DNA from: Gemmatimonadaceae bacterium
GTDB lineage: Bacteria > Gemmatimonadota > Gemmatimonadetes > Gemmatimonadales > Gemmatimonadaceae
Reading direction: 5' to 3'
Length of the DNA stretch: 64,000 bases
Assembly (NCBI GenBank): GCA_011525845.1
Contig: WYBP01000020.1
Location: 310,001-374,000, forward strand
Shown: one piece after another, positions 16,000 to 22,771 of the stretch
Layout of the letters: every line of letters starts with the position of its first letter
How positions within the stretch are numbered: the stretch's first letter is position 1
Notes under the pieces: model-generated
What the model saw: the letters and a program-made list of their open reading frames with translations, nothing else
Database searches by the model: none
What the model was told of the DNA's origin: nothing
Made by a program: the position numbers and the translations under genes

Positions 16000-16377
16000 A
16001 TGATCACTTCCATCGACCCCGGCAGCCCCACACCGATCTACGCGCAGATCGCGGACCGCGTCCGCGTCGCCGTGGCGTCCGGGGAGCTGACCGCGGGCAC
16101 GAGCCTCCCCTCCGTGCGCGCGCTCGCCTCCCGGCTCCGCGTGAACCCCGCCACCGTCGTGCAGGCCTACCGCGAACTCGAGCGGGACGGGATCGTCGAG
16201 ATGCGCCAGGGGGCCGGCACCTTCGTCGCCGAGGTCCCCGCCGAGTCCCGCGCGCGCGAGCGCACCGCCGCCGCCCGCCGCTTCGTCCGACAGATGCTCA
16301 CCGATGCCGCCCGACTCGGCCTCTCCCCCACCGACCTGCGCGACGCCCTCGACCGCGAACTCCCGGAGTCCAAGTGA
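16000..16377 (+). CDS. GntR-family transcriptional regulator, YtrA subfamily
   Basis: ATG 16000 gives 125 residues. The N-terminal winged helix-turn-helix is complete (PIYAQIADRVRVAVASGELT, LPSVRALASRLRVNPATVVQAYRELERDGIVEMRQGAGTFV). Only a short helical C-terminal segment of about 45 residues follows, as in the YtrA subfamily, which lacks a large ligand domain and usually represses its own ABC transporter operon. The operator-like palindrome at 15973-15996 and the GTGA overlap with the ATPase gene support this. The inducer is unknown, though envelope stress or antibiotics are typical for the family. Confidence 0.9.
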   Translation: MITSIDPGSPTPIYAQIADRVRVAVASGELTAGTSLPSVRALASRLRVNPATVVQAYRELERDGIVEMRQGAGTFVAEVPAESRARERTAAARRFVRQMLTDAARLGLSPTDLRDALDRELPESK

Positions 16378-17279
16378 CCGACGCCATCCGCATCCGCGAC
16401 CTCACCTGGCGCGCGGGCCGCGACTTCGCGATCCGCGACCTCTCCATGACCGTCCCCACCGGGGCGATCTACGGCTTCCTCGGCCCCAACGGTTCGGGGA
16501 AGACGACCACGATCCGCCTGATGCTCGGGATGCTCCCCCCGGCCGACGGGCAGATCGAGGTCCTCGGCCACTCCGTCCCCCGCTTCGCGCACCGCGCGCT
16601 CGCGCGCGTCGGCTTCGTCCCCGAGCGGCTGCACCTCTACCCGATGCTCACGGTGGAGGAGTCCATCCGCTTCCATCGCGCCTTCTATCCCGCGTTCGAC
16701 GACGCCGAGGCGGAGCGCCTCCGCCGCCGCTTCGGCCTGCGCGAGGAGCAGCTCGTCTCGCGCCTCAGCAAGGGCGAGGCCGGGAAGCTGATGATGCTCC
16801 TCGCGCTCGCGCAGCGCGCCGAACTCCTCGTGCTCGACGAACCCACCGACGGCCTCGACCCGGTGATCCGCCGCGAGGTGCTCTCGGCGCTCGTCGAGTA
16901 CGTCGAGTCGCGCGCGGCGACGGTCTTCATCTCGAGCCACCTCGTCCACGAGCAGGAGCGGATCTGCGATTGGATCGGCGTGATGGACGGGGGCCGCCTG
17001 ATCGCGGAGCTCCCGATGCAGGAGTTCCGCTCGGGGATCAAGCGGCTGCGCATCGCCCAGGCGCCTCCCACGCAGGACGCCGCGCCCTTCGCGCTCCTCT
17101 CGCGCGAGGCGCTCCCGCTCCGTGACGAGGAGTGGGTGGTCCGCGGCTGGCAGCCCGGGATGCGGGAGTGGTTCCAACGCGCCGGCGCCGAGGTCCGCGA
17201 CATCCAGGACCTCGACCTCGAGGACAGCTTCGTCGAGCTGCTGCGCGGCGCACGCGACAATGCGGAGGAGACGCGCTGA
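16374..17279 (+). CDS. ABC transporter ATP-binding protein of the YtrA-controlled operon
   Basis: The GTG start gives 301 residues. Walker A is GPNGSGKTTT, Walker B is LLVLDEPTDGLDP, and the switch His is in FISSHLVHE. The signature motif is LSKGEAGKL instead of LSGGQ, a variant common in ATPases linked to YtrA-type regulators. About 85 extra residues follow the nucleotide-binding domain. It energises the membrane protein encoded next (start overlaps this stop in TGATG). The transported substrate is unknown. Confidence 0.9.
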   Translation: MTDAIRIRDLTWRAGRDFAIRDLSMTVPTGAIYGFLGPNGSGKTTTIRLMLGMLPPADGQIEVLGHSVPRFAHRALARVGFVPERLHLYPMLTVEESIRFHRAFYPAFDDAEAERLRRRFGLREEQLVSRLSKGEAGKLMMLLALAQRAELLVLDEPTDGLDPVIRREVLSALVEYVESRAATVFISSHLVHEQERICDWIGVMDGGRLIAELPMQEFRSGIKRLRIAQAPPTQDAAPFALLSREALPLRDEEWVVRGWQPGMREWFQRAGAEVRDIQDLDLEDSFVELLRGARDNAEETR

Positions 17280-17938
17280 TGTTCACCCAGATCCTGAGGA
17301 CCCAGTTCAAGGTCACGCGCACCCTCGTGGCCGCCTTCGCGGTGACCACCTTCGCGGCGCCGGCGCTCGCCTGGCGGATCGGCGCCTCGGGCGGGTATCC
17401 CGGCACGCCGAGCGCGCTCGCGGTCCGCGCCGGGTTCGAGCCGGTGGGGCTCATCCTCATGAGCGCCGCCTGCCTGCTCGGGTTCCTCCTCGTGGCGGTC
17501 CCGTGGAACGTGGACGGCGCGTCGCGCCACGTGTATCCGCTCTCGCTCCCACTCCCGTGGAGGCGGTACGTCTCGATGCGATTCGGTGCGGGGGCGCTCC
17601 TCCTCCTGCTGCCGGTGCTGTCCCTCTGGCTCGGCGCGCTGGTCACGCTCGCGCTCATGGAGCTTCCGGCCACGCTGCGCGCCTATCCGGGCGGGCTCGC
17701 GATCCGCTTCGGCTTCGCCTCGCTCCTCGTCTATGCCTTCACCTTCCTGCTCCAGTACCTCGCCGGTCGGCGGGCGCCGGTGATCCTGCTGGTGCTGCTG
17801 ATCGTCGTGGCGGCCGTCGGCGTGCTGGGTGCGGCGGTCGGCGCCGGACGCGGTGCTGAGCAGTTCTTCCGCCTGATCACCGAGTGGCCGGGCCCGCTCT
17901 CGATCTTCGCCGCGGAGTGGAGGCTCGTCGATGTCTGA
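17279..17938 (+). CDS. ABC transporter membrane subunit (putative permease)
   Basis: The 219-residue protein has about six hydrophobic segments (around residues 15-32, 57-77, 105-130, 138-160, 165-185 and a weaker last one) and no soluble domain. It starts one base inside the ATPase stop, so it is the likely transmembrane partner. No family-specific motif is recognised, and the call rests on topology and context. Confidence 0.7.
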   Translation: MFTQILRTQFKVTRTLVAAFAVTTFAAPALAWRIGASGGYPGTPSALAVRAGFEPVGLILMSAACLLGFLLVAVPWNVDGASRHVYPLSLPLPWRRYVSMRFGAGALLLLLPVLSLWLGALVTLALMELPATLRAYPGGLAIRFGFASLLVYAFTFLLQYLAGRRAPVILLVLLIVVAAVGVLGAAVGAGRGAEQFFRLITEWPGPLSIFAAEWRLVDV

Positions 17939-19058
17939 GCGTCGCGCCCTCGCGTGCGCGGTGGGCGCAGCGTTCGTGCTCGCGCTCGTGGCGGGCACCC
18001 CATCCGCGCTCCCGGCGCAGTCCGCCGACTCGCTGCGTGCGCGGCTCGGGCGCGTCAGCGCGGCCCGGGCGCTTGCGGACACCACCGTCCGGCGCCTGGA
18101 ACAGGAGCGGCGTGCGCGACGCACCGCGCGGATCAGGTCCGGAGGGCGCACGGTGGCCTACGATCCAGCGCTGCTGACCCCGGAGGACTCGGGCGGGATC
18201 GCCGCGGGCCTCGCCCTCGGCCTGGACCGGTTGGTCGAGCGATTCGGAGAGGAGGGACGCACGCTGGTCGATTCGGCCACCTGGGTCGCCGTGGGGATCC
18301 CGTGGTGGTTCGGCCAGCGGCGTGTCGAGCTGCGCACGGCGACGTCGGGCGCCGCCGAGTCGCTCCACCTCCCGCGGCCGCTCGACCCCGAGCGGGTCGC
18401 GAGATTCGTGCTGCAGGCGGCGGGCGCCTCGCTCGCGCCGAGCTCCCCGGCGCTCAGTGCGTGGTCCCCCTGGTCGGTCTCGCTGGCGGGCGAGGAGGTG
18501 CGGTTCGCCGAGGCGGGGCGTGAACTGGCGCTCTCCTGGGCCGCCGTCGGGCGGCGATGCAGCGCGGGATCGGCCCTTGCCTGCCGACGGGCCCTCGAGC
18601 CGGTGCCCGGCGAGGACCGCCTCGGTCTACTGTTCGACGCGAGCGACTGGCGTGCGGTCGTCACCGCGAGCCCGCTCCCGGCTCTCACCGACTCGATCTT
18701 CTTCTCCCGTCGCCGCGCCTGCCTCGCGGGCGACGACCCGGCGTGTGCGCAGATCGTCGCCCGACTCACGCCACCGGATCCGTTCTCGGGCGGGATGCGG
18801 GCGACTCTCATCATGCACGCGATCGACCTCGGCGGGCGCGACGCCCTCCGGCGGTTCCGCTCGTCGACGGAGCGGGAACCCGTGCCCCTGCTCGCGGAGG
18901 TCGCCGGGGTCTCCGAGGACTCGCTGATCATGAGCTGGCAGCGGCGCACGGCGGTCGCGCTCGCCGCGGAGCGTCGCGGGGCGATCCCGCTCTCCCTCTC
19001 GGTGGCCGGCTGGACCCTGCTGCTCCTGGGTGGCGCGACCTTCCGGAGACCGCGATGA
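17931..19058 (+). CDS. Membrane-anchored protein of unknown function with CxxGxxxAC motifs (first of a pair)
   Basis: The 375-residue protein has an N-terminal signal segment (residues about 6-30), a long soluble region presumably outside the inner membrane, and a C-terminal membrane segment (about 352-370) ending in RRPR. Two copies of the spacing C-x2-G-x3-A-C are seen (CSAGSALAC and CLAGDDPAC). The region before the C-terminal anchor (GMRATLIMHAIDLGGRDALRRF, SEDSLIMSWQRR) resembles the helical tail of M1/MA-clan peptidase-like proteins, but no HExxH motif exists. It overlaps the permease gene by 8 bases and the next gene by 4. Function unknown. Confidence 0.65.
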   Translation: MSERRALACAVGAAFVLALVAGTPSALPAQSADSLRARLGRVSAARALADTTVRRLEQERRARRTARIRSGGRTVAYDPALLTPEDSGGIAAGLALGLDRLVERFGEEGRTLVDSATWVAVGIPWWFGQRRVELRTATSGAAESLHLPRPLDPERVARFVLQAAGASLAPSSPALSAWSPWSVSLAGEEVRFAEAGRELALSWAAVGRRCSAGSALACRRALEPVPGEDRLGLLFDASDWRAVVTASPLPALTDSIFFSRRRACLAGDDPACAQIVARLTPPDPFSGGMRATLIMHAIDLGGRDALRRFRSSTEREPVPLLAEVAGVSEDSLIMSWQRRTAVALAAERRGAIPLSLSVAGWTLLLLGGATFRRPR

Positions 19059-20188
19059 GCGCCGGTTGGCGTGTGGCGGTGGCGACGGTGCTGCTCGCCC
19101 TGGGCGCCGTCGTGTTGCTCGTGCCGGGTGCGGAGCCCGTCGAGAGGGATTGGTTCGTGGGGTGGTATCCCGAGGACCCGGAACTCGAGTCGGCGGCCCG
19201 GCGGCGGTGGGCGATCGGCCGGACGGAGGCCGCGCTCGCGGAGGCGCTGGACCGCGTCGATGCTCGGGAGCGTGCGCGGGCCGCGCGCCGGGGTGCCAGC
19301 CCAGGGCTCAGCTTCCGGATGGACCCGGCGATCCCCGCGCCGCTCCGCTCAGAGATCGAGCGTGCTGCACGGGACGAGACCGCGGCCGCTGGACACGGGG
19401 CACCGCGCCACCCGGTGGTGGTGGTCGCCGCGATGGCCGATGACTCCCGGACTTCCCGCTACATGCGCTGGGTGGTGCTCCCTGAAGAGGCGGCGGACCC
19501 CTGCGTCGTCCTCTTCCGCTTCTCCCCCGCATCGATCGCGACCGAGCGGCTCGCGGTCACCGACCGCGCGCTCGGGACCTGCGCGTTCTATGCGGCGTTC
19601 GGCACTCCGGGTTCGCGGATGAGCGCCTGGCTGCGATCCACGGGGCTGCGCAGTGCGGGATACCTCCTGCCGCCGGCGGCGATCGCGGACGACACCGCGC
19701 GCCTCGCCATCTCGCGCACCACGAGCGGCTCGACCTCGCTGGGCCTTCGGGCCTGCGCGGCGGGGCGGTCGGAGGCGTGCCGGGGGCTCTTCTCGCCGGA
19801 GCGTGACCGGCTCCGGTCCCTGCGCTGGGATGCCCTCTCCTGGAGTCCGCCGCCGATCGTGGAGACGGACGAAGTGGCGGCCTACTCCTCGACGATCCTC
19901 TCATCCGAGTTCTCGCGCGTCACATACGGACTCCTCTCCGCGATGGCGACGGCGGTCGGCCCGGCGCAGTTCGAGTCCGTGTGGCGGAGCGCCCAGCCGC
20001 CGGACGAGGCCTTCCAGGAGCAGATGGGCGAGCCGATCGAGGCCTGGCTGCGGCGCCACGTCGCCGCCCGGATCGAGCCGTTTCACGCCGGGGCGATGCC
20101 GCCGGCCTCACGGGTGCTCGCGGTGATCGCGCTCATCGCGGCGGCGAGCGCCGCGGGCATCGGCTGGGCGCCGCGCCGGGTGAGCTGA
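19055..20188 (+). CDS. Membrane-anchored protein of unknown function with CxxGxxxAC motif (second of the pair)
   Basis: ATG 19055 (ATGA overlap) gives 377 residues with a signal anchor at about 5-25, a soluble domain and a C-terminal membrane segment (about 348-368). It shares with its neighbour the motif C-x2-G-x3-A-C (CAAGRSEAC) and an M1/MA-peptidase-like tail (YGLLSAMATAVGPAQFESVW, then EAWLRRHVAARI), again without zinc ligands, so the two look like diverged paralogues. As last gene of the YtrA-ABC operon it may be a substrate-binding or envelope partner of the transporter. Function unknown. Confidence 0.65.
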   Translation: MSAGWRVAVATVLLALGAVVLLVPGAEPVERDWFVGWYPEDPELESAARRRWAIGRTEAALAEALDRVDARERARAARRGASPGLSFRMDPAIPAPLRSEIERAARDETAAAGHGAPRHPVVVVAAMADDSRTSRYMRWVVLPEEAADPCVVLFRFSPASIATERLAVTDRALGTCAFYAAFGTPGSRMSAWLRSTGLRSAGYLLPPAAIADDTARLAISRTTSGSTSLGLRACAAGRSEACRGLFSPERDRLRSLRWDALSWSPPPIVETDEVAAYSSTILSSEFSRVTYGLLSAMATAVGPAQFESVWRSAQPPDEAFQEQMGEPIEAWLRRHVAARIEPFHAGAMPPASRVLAVIALIAAASAAGIGWAPRRVS

Positions 20189-20216
20189 CGAGCGCGGACA
20201 GGCCCGGCACGCTGGC

Positions 20217-20230
20217 GGGGGGGGGGGGGG
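20217..20230 (+). repeat. Uninterrupted run of 14 G
   Basis: A homopolymer of 14 G lies 28 bases after the stop at 20188 and before a GC-rich hairpin. Such tracts slip during replication and are error-prone in sequencing, so the exact length is uncertain. Confidence 0.8.
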
Positions 20231-20240
20231 CGGAACGCAG

Positions 20241-20272
20241 GCGGGGCGGCGCACCTGGGTGCACCGCCCCGC
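20241..20272. terminator. GC-rich hairpin between the YtrA operon and the tRNA cluster
   Basis: GCGGGGCGG (20241-20249) pairs with CCGCCCCGC (20264-20272), and GCAC/GTGC forms an inner stem with a 4-base loop. No T tract follows on either strand. It sits between convergent units (plus-strand gene ending 20188 and minus-strand tRNA-Thr), so a bidirectional terminator is likely. Confidence 0.5.
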
Positions 20273-20292
20273 TGGTCATTAATGTCTCGAAG

Positions 20293-20364
20293 AGCCACAG
20301 GTGGGAATTGAACCCACGACCGCTCGATTACGAATCGAGTGCTCTACCCCTGAGCTACTGTGGC
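20293..20364 (-). tRNA. tRNA-Thr (anticodon CGT)
   Basis: A 72-base minus-strand gene; acceptor stem GCCACAG/CTGTGGC, anticodon stem CTCGA/TCGAG with loop TTCGTAA (anticodon CGT). No encoded CCA. It is the last gene of the seven-tRNA unit and decodes ACG. Confidence 0.95.
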
Positions 20365-20440
20365 GACTGCCGAGGTGAGCAGAGCGTTGTCGGTCGTGAC
20401 CTCAGATCTCCTCCCTCCCATCTCCCTGCTGCCGTGCACA

Positions 20441-20522
20441 TGCCCTGGCGCGGACTCGAACCGCGACGCCTTGCGGCACCACCCCCTCAAGATGGCGTGT
20501 CTACCAATTTCACCACCAGGGC
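20441..20522 (-). tRNA. tRNA-Leu (anticodon GAG)
   Basis: An 82-base gene with the long variable arm typical of tRNA-Leu. Acceptor stem GCCCTGG/CCAGGGC, anticodon stem CCATC/GGTGG with loop TTGAGGG (anticodon GAG). Discriminator A; no encoded CCA. Confidence 0.95.
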
Positions 20523-20532
20523 AAACCCTGCC

Positions 20533-20623
20533 GCAGAGATGAGAAGTGAGCGCGAGAGATGAGGTCCAGCGATCCGCGAGCACGGATCCTCCTCACATCT
20601 CACATCTCCCATCTCCCTTCTGC
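20533..20623. repeat. Long imperfect hairpin between tRNA-Asp and tRNA-Leu
   Basis: The inverted repeat copy (20533-20564) faces the direct copy (20591-20623). Between them GATCCG (20571-20576) pairs perfectly with CGGATC (20583-20588). The outer purine/pyrimidine arms pair imperfectly. It could be an RNA processing site or a partial terminator in the tRNA transcript. Confidence 0.5.
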
Positions 20624-20630
20624 CCTTCAA

Positions 20631-20705
20631 CGGGAGCGACGGGGCTCGAACCCGCGACCTCTCGAGTGACAGTCGAGTGCTCTAACCAAACTGAGCTACG
20701 CCCCC
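20631..20705 (-). tRNA. tRNA-Asp (anticodon GTC)
   Basis: A 75-base minus-strand gene; acceptor stem GGGGGCG with CGCTCCC (one G-T pair), anticodon stem CTCGA/TCGAG with loop CTGTCAC (anticodon GTC), discriminator G as expected for Asp. No encoded CCA. Confidence 0.95.
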
Positions 20706-20822
20706 AACCTACAGACCCTGCAACCGGCTGGTGACGGAAGACCGTACTCGCCCTGCTGCCTGTGTCCTTGCCATCTCACATCTCCCATCTCCCCTCTCCC
20801 ATCCTGCCAGAGGGGCGGCGAA

Positions 20823-20894
20823 TAGCCCCAACGGGAATCGAACCCGTCTCTGCACCTTGAAAGGGTGCCGTCCTAGCCGATAGACGATGGGGCC
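20823..20894 (-). tRNA. tRNA-Glu (anticodon TTC)
   Basis: A 72-base gene; acceptor GGCCCCA/TGGGGCT with discriminator A, anticodon stem GCACC/GGTGC, loop CTTTCAA (anticodon TTC). It is adjacent to a second tRNA-Glu with anticodon CTC. Confidence 0.95.
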
Positions 20895-20950
20895 GATTCT
20901 CGGTGGCGACCTGCCACCTCCCACCTCACACCTCACACCTGCCGTCCAGA

Positions 20951-21023
20951 TAGCGGTAACGGGATTCGAACCCGTGTTCCAGCCTTGAGAGGGCTGTGTC
21001 CTAGTCCCCTAGACGATACCGCC
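20951..21023 (-). tRNA. tRNA-Glu (anticodon CTC)
   Basis: A 73-base gene; acceptor GGCGGTA/TACCGCT, anticodon stem CAGCC/GGCTG, loop CTCTCAA (anticodon CTC). It decodes GAG, the Glu codon most used in this GC-rich DNA. No encoded CCA. Confidence 0.95.
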
Positions 21024-21066
21024 TTTCGTCCTTCTCACATCTCCCATCTCCCATCTGCTCCTCAAG

Positions 21067-21139
21067 CAGGCCCGGAGGGAATCGAACCCCCAACCGCCGG
21101 TTTTGGAGACCGGTGCTCTACCAATTGAGCTACGGACCT
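21067..21139 (-). tRNA. tRNA-Trp (anticodon CCA)
   Basis: A 73-base gene; acceptor AGGTCCG/CGGGCCT, anticodon stem CCGGT/ACCGG with loop CTCCAAA (anticodon CCA), discriminator G as expected for Trp. Confidence 0.95.
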
Positions 21140-21195
21140 AGGAACCGTCGGTCCTCCCCTCTGACCTCTCCCATCTCCCCTCTGCCGTCCTGAGG

Positions 21196-21270
21196 GGTGG
21201 CTGACGGGATTCGAACCCGCGACCCTCGGAACCACAATCCGATGCTCTAACCGACTGAGCTACAGCCACC
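21196..21270 (-). tRNA. tRNA-His (anticodon GTG)
   Basis: First gene of the cluster. Acceptor GTGGCTG/CAGCCAC with an extra 5' G (position -1, base 21270) opposite discriminator C, the hallmark of tRNA-His; anticodon stem TCGGA/TCCGA, loop TTGTGGT (anticodon GTG). Confidence 0.95.
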
Positions 21271-21298
21271 ATGCCGGCGTCCTGCACCGGAGCTTCGG

Positions 21299-21327
21299 AA
21301 AATAAGCGCCATCGGGGGGCGAATCAA
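21299..21327 (-). promoter_or_regulatory. Promoter of the seven-tRNA unit
   Basis: On the minus strand TTGATT (21322-21327), a 17-base spacer and TATTTT (21299-21304) lie 28 bases before tRNA-His. No other good promoter is seen in the spacers, so one transcript probably carries all seven tRNAs. Confidence 0.7.
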
Positions 21328-21370
21328 CCGCGCGGCGAGAATCCGCGCGCGCGGTGGGAACTCCCCCGGT

Positions 21371-21937
21371 TCAGTCCTTCGCCCGGTCCATGTACTCGCC
21401 CGTGGAGGGATTCACGCGCACCCGCTCCCCCGAGGCGATGAACTCCGGCACGTTGATCGTCACGCCGTTCTCGAGCACCGCCGGCTTGGAGCTCGCCGTC
21501 TTGGTCGCCGTCTTCATCACGGGCGCAGTGTCCGTGATCGTGAGATTGAGGAACTGCGGGAGCTGGAGCGACATGGGCTTGCCGTTATAGAACTCGGCCA
21601 GCACCTCCATGTTGTCCTGCATCCAGGGCGCATTGTCGCCGAGCGCCTCCTCGTCCATCTCGAGCTGCTCGTAGTTCTCGGTGTTCATGAAGTGGTAGGA
21701 ATCACCACCCTTGTACAGGAACTGGAGCGTGTGCGTCTCCATGTCCGCCTTCTCGATCGAGTCGTCGGCGCGGAAGCGGTGCTCGAAGTTGTTGCCCGAG
21801 CGGAGGTTCCGCATCTTGGTCTGCACCATCGCGCGCAGGTTGCCCGGCGTGTGATGGCGGAACTCGATGATGCGGCACGGATCGCCGTTGAAGACGATCA
21901 CCATGCCGCGGCGGATCTGCGTGGCGGGAAGAGCCAT
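21371..21937 (-). CDS. efp: Translation elongation factor P
   Basis: EF-P relieves ribosome stalling at polyproline stretches. The 188-residue protein has the three-domain EF-P pattern: IRRGMVIVFNGDPCRIIEF, then the loop HHTPGNLRA, VQTKMRNLRSGN, YHFMNTENYEQLEM and the C-terminal SGERVRVNPSTGEYMDRAKD. At the loop tip, where E. coli has modified Lys34 (PGKG) and others modified Arg, this protein has Asn33 (PGNL). EpmA/EarP-type modification of Lys or Arg at that site is therefore not possible. It lies just upstream of, and on the same strand as, the tRNA cluster. Confidence 0.95.
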   Translation of the reverse strand: MALPATQIRRGMVIVFNGDPCRIIEFRHHTPGNLRAMVQTKMRNLRSGNNFEHRFRADDSIEKADMETHTLQFLYKGGDSYHFMNTENYEQLEMDEEALGDNAPWMQDNMEVLAEFYNGKPMSLQLPQFLNLTITDTAPVMKTATKTASSKPAVLENGVTINVPEFIASGERVRVNPSTGEYMDRAKD

Positions 21938-22014
21938 GGGACGCTGAGGATCGGGGTGGTGCGGAGCGCGCGACCTGGGGTGCAGGGTCGCCGGAAAAAG
22001 TGGGACAGCCTTGA

Positions 22015-22044
22015 ATCTTAACCGGGTCCCTGGAGTCCGGTCAA
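22015..22044 (-). promoter_or_regulatory. Promoter of efp
   Basis: On the minus strand TTGACC (22039-22044), an 18-base spacer and TAAGAT (22015-22020). The expected transcript has a leader of about 70 bases before the efp ATG at 21937. Confidence 0.65.
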
Positions 22045-22210
22045 CAGAACTCCCCCACTTCGGGCCCTGGCGCCACTGGACCGCGGGTCGCGAGCGGCTC
22101 CGGCGGGCGTAGAATCAGGGGTGTCCGCGCGGCCGGGCCGTCGCCGCGCGACCCCGCCGCGCCCTCCGGCGCCCCGGCGACGATCCCCCGGCGGCCGGTG
22201 GGAGGAACAC

Positions 22211-22729
22211 ATGGAGAAGACCCGCATCGGTACCCCGTTGCTCGCCGCGCTCGCGGCATCCGTCGTCCTCACGGCCTGCGCGCCGAGGGTCGACCTGGAG
22301 GCGGAGCGCTCGGCGCTCCTCGCGCGCAGCGACGCCGTCGTCGCCGCGGAGGCCGCCAAGGACGTCGACGCCGCGCTCGCGTTCTACCTTCCGGACGCGG
22401 TGATCCAGCCCGCCAACGCGCCCACGGTCAGCGGCACGGCCGCCATGCGCGGTCTCTACGAGTCCTTCATGAAGGACCCCAACTTCAAGTCGATGAGCAG
22501 CACGCGGACGGGGCTCACGCTCGCCGCGAGCGGCGACATGGCGTACGAGCACGGCGTGAACCGCATGGTCTTCGCCACGCCGGATGGCGAGATGACCGAC
22601 GTCGGCAAGTATCTCGCCATCTGGAAGAAGGTCGACGGCACCTGGTCGGCCGCGATGCTGGCGTTCAGCAGCGACGCCCCGCCCGCGCCGATGCCCGCCC
22701 CCGCCGCGAAGACGCCTATGAAGAAGTAG
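22211..22729 (+). CDS. Small lipoprotein with SnoaL/DUF4440-like (NTF2-fold) domain
   Basis: ATG 22211 has GGAGGA 4 bases upstream; 172 residues. A lipobox (VVLTAC) at about residue 20 marks a lipoprotein. The mature domain (LLARSDAVVAAEAAKDVDAALAFYLPDAVIQPANAP, then a late YLAIWKKVDGTW) has the cone-shaped NTF2-fold pattern of DUF4440/SnoaL-like proteins. The C terminus is Pro/Ala/Lys-rich. TAGAAT at 22110-22115 may be the -10 box. No catalytic function can be assigned. Confidence 0.8.
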   Translation: MEKTRIGTPLLAALAASVVLTACAPRVDLEAERSALLARSDAVVAAEAAKDVDAALAFYLPDAVIQPANAPTVSGTAAMRGLYESFMKDPNFKSMSSTRTGLTLAASGDMAYEHGVNRMVFATPDGEMTDVGKYLAIWKKVDGTWSAAMLAFSSDAPPAPMPAPAAKTPMKK

Positions 22730-22771
22730 CGCCGGCGGTCCGGCGCGCGGGCACCGACCTCCTTGCGGGCG

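Larger units (their letters stand above)
20400..21190 (-). repeat. Purine-rich GGGAGATG repeats in all six tRNA spacers
   Basis: Each spacer between the seven tRNAs carries a diverged copy of a short repeat that reads GGGAGATGGGAGATGTGAG on the transcribed minus strand (plus-strand copies at about 20400-20433, 20591-20623, 20771-20808, 20911-20945, 21029-21062 and 21151-21190). One spacer also holds an inverted copy (20533-20564). They appear only in this cluster within the window. Confidence 0.75.

Noticed and set aside
20441-20522. Possible selenocysteine or odd tRNA because of the long variable arm
   Set aside because: The arm length and anticodon GAG fit an ordinary tRNA-Leu.
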